Source of the DNA: Pyricularia pennisetigena
Lineage: Eukaryota; Ascomycota; Sordariomycetes; Magnaporthales; Pyriculariaceae
DNA length: 64,000 nucleotides
Reading direction: 5' to 3'
Assembly: GCF_004337985.1 (NCBI RefSeq)
Contig: NC_043742.1
Location: 6,342,389 to 6,406,388, forward strand
Part shown: positions 24,620 through 36,979 of the stretch, one piece after another
Position numbering within the stretch: position 1 is the stretch's first letter
How the letters are laid out: each line of letters opens with the position of its first letter
Notes under the pieces: model-generated
Seen by the model: only the letters and a program-made list of their open reading frames with translations
What the model was told of the DNA's origin: nothing
The model's database searches: none
Position numbers and translations under genes: made by a program

Positions 24620-24982
24620 TTTGACGATTTGCGGCGTAAAATGGTTCTTCTTTCGCCTTGTTGCGAAAAGTCTGGACGAAAAGATTGTCGCAAAACCTCC
24701 GTAGCAACCCAAAGCTAGGGGTTCGAGGTGGGGTGGGGTAGTGAACAGCTGCTAACCAATCAGTCTTCTTCAACCTCATCTCCATGCCTACCCCTTGTAA
24801 ACCACCAATGCACTAATTTCATTTTTGTTGAGCTACAGGTATAAGGTCGCGTCCGGTCTTTCCGGTAGTTGGAAGTAGTTTAAGAGCTGTCTTCGAACGC
24901 CAATTATACCGCGCTGCTCACCAGGCCTCTGCTGTTACACGTACAGATCTTTCGTTGAAGTTTCTACTTGCCTACGGCAACA
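24620..24982. promoter_or_regulatory. Bidirectional promoter of IFA38 and ERG28 with a CCAAT box
   Basis: The 363 bp separate two divergent ATGs. CCAATCA lies at 24756-24762, nearly central, and a second CCAAT at about 24805. A G-rich stretch (GGGGTGGGGTAG) at about 24730-24741 is also present. Shared use by both genes is inferred from spacing. Confidence 0.55.
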
Positions 24983-25673
24983 ATGGCTTCTCTCAGCACC
25001 CTCATGCCCCCACTTGACAATGGGCTCCTGCCTGCGTACCTGATGTTGGTAGGTTCAGCCCAGTTTATTGTCTAACCGGCAGACTAGAGGCAGAAATTCT
25101 ACCCCATCTCAGTCCTTGGCTTCAGTACGCCAAATGCTCCGACATTCTAGAGTGAAAACTAATGGCATTCACGGCCAGGTGTCCGTTCTCGCTATCGGCA
25201 ACGCCTTGCAGAATTTTACCACTCTTCACTACAGCCGGCGTATCTACAATGGCCTTTTCGTGTCCAACCCCGCGTTGAAGCGCAAGGAGCGTAGCGATGA
25301 AAACCCAAGGCACAACCCTGATGACAGCATCAACAAGCTCGTCCCTGCATCAAGCACCGGCAAGGACGTTGAGAAGGCCAACGACCAACTCACACCCCTC
25401 GCGGCCCGTTTGTTTGCGGTGTGGACGCTCATCACTGGCGTTGTGCGTCTGTATACCGCCTACGACGTTTCCAACCAAGCTCTATACCAGCTGTCCGTTC
25501 TTACGCACTTCCTCGCTGGCGGACACTATCTTTCTGAGCTTCTTATCTTCAAGACATGCCGCCCAAGTGTTCCGGTCCTCTTCCCGATCTTTGCCGGATC
25601 GACTGGATTTATCTGGATGACGCTGCAGTACACTCACTACGTCGGCCCTTTTACCCTGCCATTGTTCAGGTGA
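24983..25673 (+). CDS. ERG28: Ergosterol biosynthesis scaffold protein ERG28
   Basis: Exon 1 24983-25048, intron 25049-25178 (130 bp, GTAGGT...CCAG), exon 2 25179-25673; 186 residues. ERG28 tethers the C-4 demethylation enzymes (ERG25/26/27) in the ER membrane. Family hallmarks seen are SVLAIGNALQNFTTLHYSRR near the N-terminus, TPLAARLFAVWTLITGVVRLY in the middle, and a late aromatic membrane segment with WMTLQYTHYVG. Four hydrophobic segments are visible. A polar insert of about 45 residues between the first two helices is usual for filamentous fungi and absent in yeast. The gene is divergent from IFA38. Confidence 0.93.
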
Positions 25674-25838
25674 TTTGATTGAAAAGCAGATAGTGTGGGG
25701 GAAGAGTGCAAGCCCCATGAAAAGATTGACAAATCATATGGCATAGCGTCTGAAGCAGCTGGGTTGGCACAGCATTGTATAAAACCACCACTCTGGTCTA
25801 AAAGTTTCCGCGCTTTGGAGCCCCTAATTAGTGTCTAA

Positions 25839-27136
<1,298 letters not shown>

Positions 27137-27897
27137 CTTGAGCGCCGCTGTTGGGTTTCCAGAAAAACGTGTCCAATGCTCAGAGTTGAGTAGAAATTAC
27201 GACAATGCTACGAAGTTATACTGGGCCGAGGATCAAAGTGGGCTGGAAGTTGTTTACCATGTGTGCAACCATGCGGGGGGGAAGTGAGGTTGACCCCACA
27301 CATGCACTTGTTACATCATTGCTTTATTGTTTATCTTGACTGTGGGGAGAATCGTCGCGACTGAAGTATGTTTGGGACTGATTTGAATTGTGGCCGCACA
27401 AGTAGCTAAATGTATCACTTGGAGTACCAATAGTAGCCGAAAAAGGGGCAAATAACCAACAACCGTTGAAGTCTTGACAAAGGTGAAACCTTACGTATGG
27501 CAATACCTGTTTGGATATTTGGCTTCCCTATCGGGGAAATTGATGATGGAAGAAGTAACCGTTACCTGCAGATCACGTGAATTTTGGTAGCATCAGAAGC
27601 TATATGGAGGCTTGGGCGCACGGTCCAACTCTTAACCCCAACTCCAACCAGCGACCAAACGCCAGATGACAAGTACAGGCAGCAAGCAGCGCAGCAATCA
27701 AGTGTTTAACAACGTCAGCCATCAATTTCAACGCCCAAAACGATAGATTTCATCGGAAAAAACTGGTGGATCAATGTCCACACATCCTGTACTTCGCTTA
27801 TAGTTACTGTATGCTCGATTAATCAGTTGCACGATCACCAGGCATCCCGGCTTACCCGGGTCTCGCTCGTACCGCGACACGACCGCCGGCCAGAACC
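27137..27897. promoter_or_regulatory. Intergenic between divergent GAL7 and ADA2
   Basis: 761 bp between two ATGs in opposite directions; it must carry both promoters. I see no clear Gal4-type CGG-N11-CCG site and no ORF of note. Confidence 0.5.
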
Positions 27898-29749
27898 ATG
27901 GGCGTCATACGGAAAAAGACAGCTGCTAGGGGCGCTGAAGGCGGGGTTAAGTATCACTGCGACGTTTGCTCCGTTGACATCACATCTACGGTGAGTATCG
28001 AGTCTTTCTGTTGTTTACTTGCCATCATACATCGTCGCTCAGCCGCGCCTCATTCTGGACGTGTTTCGTACTGCACCTACCCCAGATTTATGCCCCACCT
28101 AAAGCTACCGAGCGAGAACGTCATTGGAGCATTCAACATTCTTTCCCAATCGCACCAAACAGCCGTTGTGATGGCTAACACGTTTGCAATGTCCCATTTA
28201 GGTTCGAATCAGGTGTGCTCACAGTGCATGCAATGACTATGACCTTTGCGTCAATTGCTTTGCCCAAGGCTCATCGAGCAGTAACCATCAGCCTGCGACA
28301 CATCCCTACCGAGTCATAGAGCAAAATTCGTTTCCGATATTCGAAGAAGACTGGGGTGCCGATGAGGAGCTACTTCTCCTCGAGGGCGCAGAGATATATG
28401 GGCTGGGATCATGGGCAGACATTGCAGATCACATCGGCGGTTACCGTCACAAAGATGAAGTCCGCGATCACTATATAAACGCCTATGTGAACTCGCCACG
28501 ATTCCCACTGCCAAAACGATGTAGTCCGCACGACAACGAGCTGGCCAACCAGACAACCCGCGAAGAGTTTCAGGCACGCAAGAAACAGCGCATCGAGGAA
28601 CGGCGCGATGCTGCCAAGAACGCCCCTGCTCTGCAACCCAAGACCAAGCCCACAGCATCGGTGCCATCATGCCATGAAATCCAAGGATACATGCCCGGCC
28701 GCTTGGAGTTTGAGACGGAGCATGCGAACGAAGCCGAAGAGGCCGTGCAGCTTATGCAGTTCGATCCAGGGGATGGCATCAACCCACGCACTGGCGAGCT
28801 CGAACCTGAGACCGAACTCAAGTTGACGGTCATGGAGGTTTATAACTGCCGCCTTACGCAGCGTGTCGAGCGCAAGAAGGTTATCTTTGAGCACAATCTA
28901 CTGGACTATAGGGAGAACAGCAAATTGGAGAAGAAGCGGTCTAAGGAGGAGAGGGATTTGCTTAACAAGGCCAAACCTTTTGCGCGGATGATGAACCATG
29001 ACGACTTCGAGGCATTCTCGCAAGGTCTGATTGATGAACTGAACCTGAGGCAAGCGATCACGCAGCTTCAGGAATGGCGCAGCCTGAGGATAGGCGACTT
29101 GAAAAGCGGCGAAAAATACGAGCAAGAAAAAGCAGCGCGTATTCAAAAGGCGATCCCCCTGGGGTCCATGGACCGCGATCGACTCGCCACAAATCAGCGA
29201 AGCAAGGCGCCACCGCCCCCCGATCCACCCAGCGGTGCTGCTCTACTTGTGGCACCCGAAATGCCTGCCAGGCTGGCAAACAAGGGTTCCCACGGAAATG
29301 CACTAGCGAGCGAGAATGCAGAGCACGCAGCTTCAAACGGCGATGCTGTCAAGAGCGAGGCTCATGCCAACGGTGGGGCGAACGGCGACGCAGGCAGTGT
29401 AATCGTGGCGAATGGCGACGGCACGGTCAATGGAGTCACAGCTAATGGCATCGTCAAGAAGGAGAAGTTTGAGCTTCAGCCGATTCCCAACCTGACGCCG
29501 TTGCAGTTTACTCTTGATCAGACTCCCGACCTGCAGGTCCTGACCCCGGATGAGGTAAAGCTCTGTGAACTGTTGCGCATCCAGCCGAAGCCTTATCTCA
29601 TGATCAAGGAGCAATTGCTCAAGGAGGCTCTGAAGACGAACGGAACACTGAAAAAGAAGCAAGCCAAGGAGATCTGCCGCCTTGACAACGCCAAGGGCAG
29701 CAGGATTTTTGAGTTTTTCGTCAATTCTGGATGGGTTGGAAAGGCTTAG
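27898..29749 (+). CDS. ADA2: SAGA/ADA transcriptional adaptor ADA2
   Basis: Exon 1 27898-27990, intron 27991-28201 (211 bp, GTGAGT...TTTAG), exon 2 28202-29749; 546 residues. ADA2 supports the histone acetyltransferase GCN5 in SAGA/ADA. In order: ZZ zinc finger (about 17-68) with Cys pairs C21/C24, C36/C41 and C47/C50; SANT domain (about 79-126) with [20 protein letters not shown]; a conserved middle helical region; a low-complexity Ala/Gly/Asn stretch (about 395-440); and a C-terminal SWIRM domain (about 455-546) ending [13 protein letters not shown]. The exon 2 start contains a box-B-like GGTTCGAATC by chance. Product is full length. Confidence 0.95.
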
Positions 29750-30311
29750 GAATCTACCCAAACTTTGCCTATCCGGAAGTCTCGCAGGCGACTCCCAAAA
29801 AAGACTTAGCTTTCCATCGAGGGCTGACTACAGCGGTATTTTATCAGGGTCCCTCCAAGAGTGGGAGTTGGACATGTATATTAGGGGTATCGACGAAAGA
29901 GAAACCCCTCTACGTTGTGCCACCATTACATGGCTGTTGGCTATCTGGTGAAAGCGTACGCGTCTTGCGAATTTTCATAATTTGTTTTGTAGTCTTAGTT
30001 TGAACCCCCTAGAGTACTTTACTACTAAGCAACAACCATGAAAGTAGAATACGTTCCGTCAACACCAGTTACTGGAGTACCGACGAGTAGTTTCAAGATG
30101 AAGATAAGCTGACCAGTATGTTTGCAATAGGTTGACACAGACACAGACACGATCAATTTTTGGGTTATAGAACTACATGCTTGGCGTGTGTTCGGGCGAG
30201 TGCACTAACGTGCCCGAGGTTACCAGGTGCCACAATCTGAAAGAAGACGAAATAAAGTGTGGATAAACATGCTGCGAGGCACACAAGCCTGCGATCATTG
30301 CAGATGCCAAT
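29750..30311. other. Intergenic between convergent ADA2 and CAP-protein gene
   Basis: About 560 bp of 3' flank shared by two converging genes; no gene or repeat seen. Confidence 0.6.
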
Positions 30312-31160
30312 TTAGCAAGCCGACTGGCCGACGCTAAAGCAAAAGACCCTGTCAACAAGTGTTTCCCAAAAAAAACCTAAATCACTCGAGGGGGCTTTTT
30401 ACGCTCAACTTACATGTTACCCTGCTGGAGATACCGCGCAACGACATAGAGTCGGCCGGTCTTGTTCCCCTTGGCCATACCGATTCCAAACTCGGTGGTC
30501 GAGCGCCAGATGGCTTGAGCTAGAATCGCCGAGCCAATGTTAGTAACTCTGCAAGAATATGACATTTCCGCCCCCGACCGTGTTTTTTTTTAGAGAGAAA
30601 AGAGGAGAAAAAAAAAAGCTTGACCAAGAGAAAATAAACTTACTATAGTGGCCAAACTTGCCAAAATCGGGGTCCGCGCCGTTGATGTTGCGGCAGTCGT
30701 AAAACGGCTTCTCATCCAGCCAGGCCTTGCTGGCGGCCTGAAGGGGCGTCTGGTGGTTCGCATTGCTGGTGTAGTACAGGTTCTCGCCCTGGCCGTTGCG
30801 GTTCGAGGCGTGCACGAGGCCGTTGTCCAGCCTCGCCAGCTCCTGCGCGTAGTTGGCCGCCGAGCTGTCCAGGACCGACGAGTAGGTGAGGTTGGCGCGG
30901 GCGCCGCGGCTGCCCGTCACGGTCTGTCCTACAAGCAGGGGGTTGTTGGTTGTTGTTGCCGCTTTTCAGTATACTTGTGGTCTTGGTTGTTTGGTGTTTT
31001 GAAAGCGAGGGGGGAGAGCCGTCAAAGGTGCAAACTCACTGGCGACGTTGTGCATGTTCAGCGCACCAATCTTGTCGGCTGCGATCTCGCTGGGAGTGCG
31101 CTGGGCCCACACGGGGGCGATGGCGGCGGCGAGGACGGCGACGGTGTTGAGGAACTTCAT
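30312..31160 (-). CDS. Secreted CAP/PR-1-like (SCP, Pry-type) protein
   Basis: Exons 31040-31160, 30644-30928, 30414-30519, 30312-30333; 177 residues. A signal peptide (MKFLNTVAVLAAAIAPVWAQ) leads into a single CAP domain. Family motifs are present: LDNGLVHAS, GQGENLYY, HYTQAIW (joined across intron 2) and YVVARY. CAP proteins of the yeast Pry group bind and export sterols and fatty acids; fungal members are often linked to host interaction. That function here is inference. The last exon is only 22 bp: donor GTAAGT at 30413 and acceptor TTTAG at 30334 give the ending GNIVGQSAC. If that intron were not removed, the frame would stop at 30410 after GNM, so the C-terminus is the least certain part. 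Confidence 0.87.
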
Positions 31161-34100
31161 TGTGAGTTGTGTTGAGGCTTTGTGGGCAATGCAAGCAGTG
31201 GTGGTATGAACGCCTGGGTTGGGATATCTGTGCTTGAGATACTAGGGACAACGATGAGGACGTTCGAAGCTGGATGTGGATGTCTTAAACACTCGAGGGA
31301 TTTATACTGACTAGGTCTCTGGCTTTGGTTTTCATGCTCAGGGCCTTGGAATGCAATGGTCCAGTTCCAGATCTTATGTCTCCAGGACTTATGGATCTCA
31401 GGAATGACGATAATGACCCCTTACACAGCTCTCCGCACCGGAATCCAGTTCACTCCCATGATTTGGACGAGTAGTCAAGCCAACGCTCGCGAGCTTCTCC
31501 TTGATTTCTACATCGTGACGTATTACACACAACCAAAGCAGTCGACGGACGAGAGGCATGTTCGTCACAGTAAACACCTTGACGCCAACTTCACCCTGAC
31601 GGAGAAAAGATATGTCTCCTCTGATGCGTTCCAGTGGCAAAAAAGGCATTTGTATCAGCAGGAGGAAAACAAGGTCGCAAAAAACGACCCAGCAGCGGCG
31701 AAAAAAAAAAGAAAAGAAAAAAAAACGACAGCACGGAACCCCTGGTGCAAGATAGCTGAGCAACTTGGTTGACGGAAGTGAGGGATGGTCTGAGAGTGTT
31801 TAGGGATGCCAGCTGAGGGAGGGTTGCAAAAAAAGCGCAGCGCGTCGAGTTACATTCCAGCTGTGTGCTTTCGTGGCGTAAAACCTCATGACGGCTGCTC
31901 CGACGGAAGGGCTTTGCCCGGAGACTAGCTTTGAAAATTCTCGCCCAAAATCTCAGCTGGGCTATGAGTTAGGATTGCTTGCTCTTTGGGTATTTACGCA
32001 GGTGGTTCAAGAGGACGCGTTGATGTAAGAGCAAAAGGACGGACGGTTCGGTCCGTAATGTGGATGTTGAATTCGCGCTGAGTACGGCGTTTGTGCCCAC
32101 AATGACACGGCGACTATATGCAAACAAAAAAAGAAAGAAAAAAAAAACATTTTATTCTCAGTCAAATCATGGACGCTTAACCCATATGAGCCAATGGCTG
32201 GAATTCTTGCTACTTGGAGTATTCATCCACCTATGCATAGTACATGTCCTTTTTTTCGGCTATGCCTCGCTCACTGGCTGGCCATGGCGAGAGACAAACC
32301 ACCCCCTGCGCGATCGATTCAAGACGCCAGCTGCGTCAATATAGCGTTGGAATGTTTGCAACATGTCCAGATTTTATTTTGGGTTTCCTTTACGTATCTA
32401 ATCCTGTCTTTGTTTCTTATTTTCTGAGGTCTAGTTGGGACGAGACTGCACCGGTGAGTGGCTGCCTTGCTTATACTGCTCAGTTTTTCTCACGGTCAAA
32501 GAATAAGACCATCGGTGCTCTGATTGTCTGAGCCAGCAAGGTGCGCTTTATGGCGATACTCGGAAAGATCAAAACTGGCTTTTCTGATGAAGAAAACACT
32601 TCTAGTAGTTTAATTTAGTTGACTTTGCTTCAGCCTGGGATGTTTTTGAGCAAGGTGCCCAAAACAACCACTGCGAGATTGCTATTGTAAATCTGACGTA
32701 TTGAAAAGCTCTGCTCTGGGGTACCATCGTAGGCGCCTATGCTTGTTTACCCAAGTTCACGGTGATCTTTGTGCATTAGCATTAGGCGGCTTTGGAGTGG
32801 CACTACGTTTGCAACGCTGGAATGTCAAAGAAAGCCCAAGAAACATCAAAGTGAATATTCGCTCGGCCTATTGCAAGCATAGACTGAAACCCCAGCGACC
32901 TCCTGTTGGTATATGAGATACTTTGGTCTACACTTTATAGATGCTTGCAACAAGCTTTGTAGGTGCCTAGGTGTATAAAGTGCCCCCTTTGTGTTAGTGG
33001 GCTTTTATGAAAATAGGGCGACAAACAAAGCCGACAGCCTTTGGCTGGTTATTGCCGGCGCATATCTCACCGATAACCTCCCCAACATGCCTCAAGAACT
33101 CCTCCAGCTGATCTTTCGGTATTGCACTGTTTGTCAAGCCTGGCGAGTCACTGCCTACCGGTCCTTTGTTGTCAACTGACCTGCTTGGTTTTCTCCTCGA
33201 AAGCCCAGCTTGGCAAGTTTGATCTCAAAAATAGGCATATTATAATTAAACAAAAGCCCAAATAGTTTTTATATATTTAAACATGACCCCGGCTGGCAGT
33301 TGTGTGCAACACGCGAAAAGTTTATTTATCGGGTCTGCCCAGCTTCCCCAAGCAGGGTCTGGTTTCTTTTATCGCTTTTGCACAAATGTGTCTGTCGCAG
33401 TTTGCTGAGGCACAGCGTGGCGATCATGTCACCGCAGCCATTCATTTGTGATGGTGCCAAGGCAACATCTTGAGGTACTCCCAGTTTTGAAACCTGCCGA
33501 GTGCAAAGCGATAGTATGTCGACAGATAAAGTTTCTCCGTGGGCCTCTCGATCGTCTGATTGAAAGCGAGAGATCTACACATTCCTACGGTGTACCGGTG
33601 CAGCTCCTGGGATCATGGCTGGAGCTTTGCTGGTCAGAGTTTTGGAGTTAATTTATCTCTAATTGCCAACATCGTCCATCTTCCAGGCTATGATTGGGCA
33701 CCGAACCAATCAAGTCTACGATTTTCCTCTGCAATTTGCAGCTACTCGGCTGCTCACCGAGAACGGCATTGAGTACGTCCCGCTTCTGGAGTTTCTGTTA
33801 CGTTTAAAATCCTGTCATTTCGAATTACATCCAGACGCGAAAAAAAAAGTCTCGTACCGCTCTATTTCGACAGACTCTTCTGGACCATTCTCGTAGGGCT
33901 GGCTGACATCATCGAGAATACGAACCAAGCGGGCACGGCTACGCCAAGGTCTTGATTGACGACACGAAATGCACTATTTTGTTGTTTAAGATGAAAATGC
34001 AACGTGGGAATTGCAAAAAAGTCGCGCCAGAATACATAAGTGTCGTATTAGATGTTATGTTTTATCTACATTTCCTGGTTTCTCCAAAGGTCCTGGGGGA

Positions 34101-34670
34101 TACGCGGCTAAATGGGAGTTTACCTCCGACCGTTCGTGCCAACCCCCTTTTGCCGAACTTTTTCAGTGCTGGCGGCCCCAGATACAAAGGGGTAATAATA
34201 TATTTGGCGACTATTCTTAGGTACTGTTGATGCGCAGGGCACTATGTATGGCAGGTATCATGTTTCATAAAACAAAATAGAAAAGGCTGTTCCTTGTCAC
34301 CCCGTATTTGCTCCGTGTGGGCCACCGCGAACTTACTAGTAACACTTACCGAATGCGGAAAAGAGCCTCGTAGATCCAAGGCAACACGGCTGCGGAAAAG
34401 GGGCATTATTATATTATGATCAGCCCGGTGTTGGATTCCGAGTGCCCGACCTCAGTTGTATAAAGAGGCTCTGTCTCCTCACGCTTGCTTTTGTGATTGT
34501 CTAGAATGTTTTGGCTGACATTCCATCGAGCTTAGGCAACTTGGATATCCACTGTTCACCTCTTCTCTCGTTTAATAATAATTGTTCAAGACCGAAGAAC
34601 AGAAAACCAGAAAGTCTAAAAAGAAAAGAAGAAAAAAAACAAAAGAGGCTACTTCAACACACTTTTCATA
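31161..34670. other. Gene-poor stretch, 3.5 kb
   Basis: The left end is the CAP-gene promoter. The rest has only short ORFs (up to about 138 codons) with no recognisable motifs and many in-frame stops. Moderately AT-rich patches occur (around 33230-33290 and 34380-34420). An ORF at 33663-33896 reads protein-like for some 45 codons (GIEYVPLLEFLLRL) but has no supported start and could be a gene relic. No transposon ends recognised. Confidence 0.5.
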
Positions 34671-35063
34671 ATGCAGCTCCTCAACATCCTCCCATTTATC
34701 ACACTCGCCACAGCCGCGACGCTACAAAAGCGATGCAGCCCCGAACGCGATGAGGCTTACTACCAAGGCTACCTGCCACCGGCGCCATGCTGGCAGAGCT
34801 TCACCACGGCGTGCCAGCCGATACTGGCCCCGTGGACCGAGATGTACGTGTCGAGCAACCGCAGCACGGCCGTCGTGTTCGGAGTCGAGGGGCATTGTTT
34901 CGACACCATCAAGGAGGAGCAGGCGCGCGCCGCCGACGGGCGCAAGACGTACGGCTGGGAGCAGAAGCACGGGAAGTTGACGCGGGTTGGGGACAGCGAC
35001 GTCCTTGTCATCTCCAACATGAGCAAGGAGGCCGTGGAGAGGTATCAGGCATTGTTGAAATGA
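34671..35063 (+). CDS. Small secreted cysteine-containing protein (effector-like)
   Basis: A single exon of 130 codons. The signal peptide covers about residues 1-16 (MQLLNILPFITLATAA). KR at 20-21 directly before the first cysteine could be a kexin site. The mature part has four cysteines (22, 40, 48, 76), enough for two disulfides, one NRS glycosylation sequon (63-65) and no membrane segment. Start context is good and a purine-rich leader precedes the ATG. It stands alone between gene-poor DNA and decayed coding sequence, a setting typical of candidate effectors. I do not recognise a named family; a role in host interaction is inference. Confidence 0.75.
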   Translation: MQLLNILPFITLATAATLQKRCSPERDEAYYQGYLPPAPCWQSFTTACQPILAPWTEMYVSSNRSTAVVFGVEGHCFDTIKEEQARAADGRKTYGWEQKHGKLTRVGDSDVLVISNMSKEAVERYQALLK

Positions 35064-35394
35064 GTGGGATATATGTACAATAATTTATTAGCCTCGAGGT
35101 ATATCGGCTAGTGTATATGCTGAATGAGTTTGGAAAGTCAAAGAAAAGGGCTTGCTTAAAGCCTGCATGTCTTGGTCAGAATAGTAGATGAAACCTGCAT
35201 CCATAAAAAGAAAAACTAGGTACAACACCGGTATTGTAATTTCATGTTGAAATAAACTGTTACTCTCCTTGAGGCTGCCAATTTGCATGCTCTTCACTTA
35301 CGCACGCGCGACTTGACCAGTGGGTGGCATGCAGTCTACAGCCTACGTCAGGCCTCTCCGCTGTAATTTTGACCAAGATTCGATTCCATTCAGA

Positions 35395-35990
35395 CAATCT
35401 GGTCCTCAGCAAACGACCAGGCAACAAAGTGGGACTTCCACCGCCTAATCAGATTCACGCTTGGGCGTTTCATCCTCCAGGAGGGCTTCATATACAACCA
35501 CGACCCGCAATGCGGTCATCTGTAGCCGTCGCCTGTACAACTACAATATCGCCGAGGCCATCAGAACCCAAGCCGCAATGGAGAAGCAGGCGGTCGAGCC
35601 GACTGCTCGCGCGCATCTTTGTAGGCGCTGCCCTCGTCGCAAGCGACCACCACAACGAGTTCCTCTGCATGGCCGAGGCGGTCCAGAAGCACTGGCCCTG
35701 GGCCCGCCCAAGACCTGCCGCGGCCCGTCATGATCGGCCTCGTCAGCGAGCTGTTTGACAGTCGCGCTCGCTGGCATCGGAACAGACGGGCCCCTGTTCA
35801 AAACTGACCAGCATGGACAGCTGGGCAAGGCCATCGACGCCCTGGCCGGCATCGTGGGACTGTTGTGGACCGCTGGCGTTCAAGATGCTGTATGCTCTTG
35901 CCGGCGGCTACGTCCAGCCCGACGGTGACATCGACATCGACATGGGACCAGGGAGGCTCTACCGGCCCCAAGCCCAGGAATAAAAAGAAG
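35395..35990 (+). pseudogene. Decayed coding region, unrecognised
   Basis: Protein-like stretches continue across this interval only by changing frame several times: LIRFTLGRFILQEGF, then LVASDHHNEFLCMAEAVQ, then MIGLVSELFDS, then GQLGKAIDALAGIVGLLW. The segments are in plus-strand order and GC-rich, unlike the flanks. No set of introns I tried joins them cleanly. I read it as a frameshifted relic of an unknown gene; an intron-rich live gene is the alternative. Confidence 0.35.
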
Positions 35991-36129
35991 CACAGATTAC
36001 GAACTTGGCTAGGAGATTTGTGTGGGACGATGGTCTCAGTGCTCAGGCTATACGTCCTCGCCTTTCTTCGTTTACAGCACAATCAATACACAACTTAATC
36101 TCTTTGGCACAGTCGAGTTGCCCGCCACA

Positions 36130-36897
36130 ATGAGCATTATCAGCAGATCCTTGCCAACATACCCGGTGGATTATACAGACAACGAGCGCCAACTCGCACA
36201 GACTATCAACACCCGCCATTGGCTGCGGTACTTTAAATGAAACTATTTTATTTTACGTGGCACCTACGACGACGACGCGCTTTGGGCAAAGTTTATCGAG
36301 GACAAGGCCCTCGAAGGCGCATCTAGAGATGCTGTGTGCGCCCGTTTTCTCGAGTGGGTCGCCGCCCGTTCCGACGAGCGCGACGGGCCGGGTGCCGCCG
36401 CCGCCTTGTGGATACCTAAAGCGTGCCCGCGCTTCGGATATTGCATTTACGTGGACCGGGCCTGCCTGAATTCCCTCACCGTGGAGCGGGATTGGCACCG
36501 CCGCGGTCCAGGAATTCATTGGAACCTCCGAGGCCAAGTCGTCGTTATTGACGGGTACTAACGGGCACCACGATGAGGATGTTTCTACTGCTGGGCTCAC
36601 GGGCGTGGAATCGGAAGATGAGGAGGAGACCGGCGACGAAGAATACGAACCCCTCGAAGGAAACACTGCCTGGGACGTTCAACGGGCTGGACTTATGTCG
36701 ACGCCGGGTATCTTATGGTATGGTACGAGAACCTGCATCTTCAATCAACCGACTGGGAAACGTGGGAAATTGTTCACGACCGGGAAAGGCCTTCCGCCGA
36801 GGGACCCAACCGTTATCCTGGAGAACCTCTTATATTAGGCAATTTACCACCAAGGGGCCAAGATTGGAATTTGTGCCGCAGACAAGATATAAGCTGA
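36130..36897 (+). pseudogene. Decayed orphan gene with an in-frame TGA and two frameshifts
   Basis: The frame opens at ATG 36130 and is broken by TGA at 36238-36240. It continues in the same frame with NYFILRGTYDDDALWAKF to a stop at 36559-36561. The next protein-like segment, a strongly acidic run (ESEDEEETGDEEYEPLEG), is in a different frame and overlaps that stop. A third segment (WTYVDAGYLMVWYENLH) needs another shift near 36685. The TGA sits where a Trp codon is plausible, so a single G-to-A change could explain it. The layout (Trp/Tyr-rich core, YVDRACLNSL, acidic C-terminal stretch) resembles lineage-specific hypothetical proteins of Sordariomycetes as I remember them; that is weak. 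AT-rich DNA follows directly. Confidence 0.55.
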
Positions 36898-36979
36898 CGA
36901 ATTCCAAGTCAAAACAGTTATATATGCCAGTGGGTAGTTTTCCCAATATTGTACCGTTTGTATTCAACATTCTAAAGCC

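Noticed and set aside
28200..28211. tRNA box-B-like GGTTCGAATC
   Set aside because: It lies at the exon 2 border of ADA2 with no box A and no cloverleaf around it.
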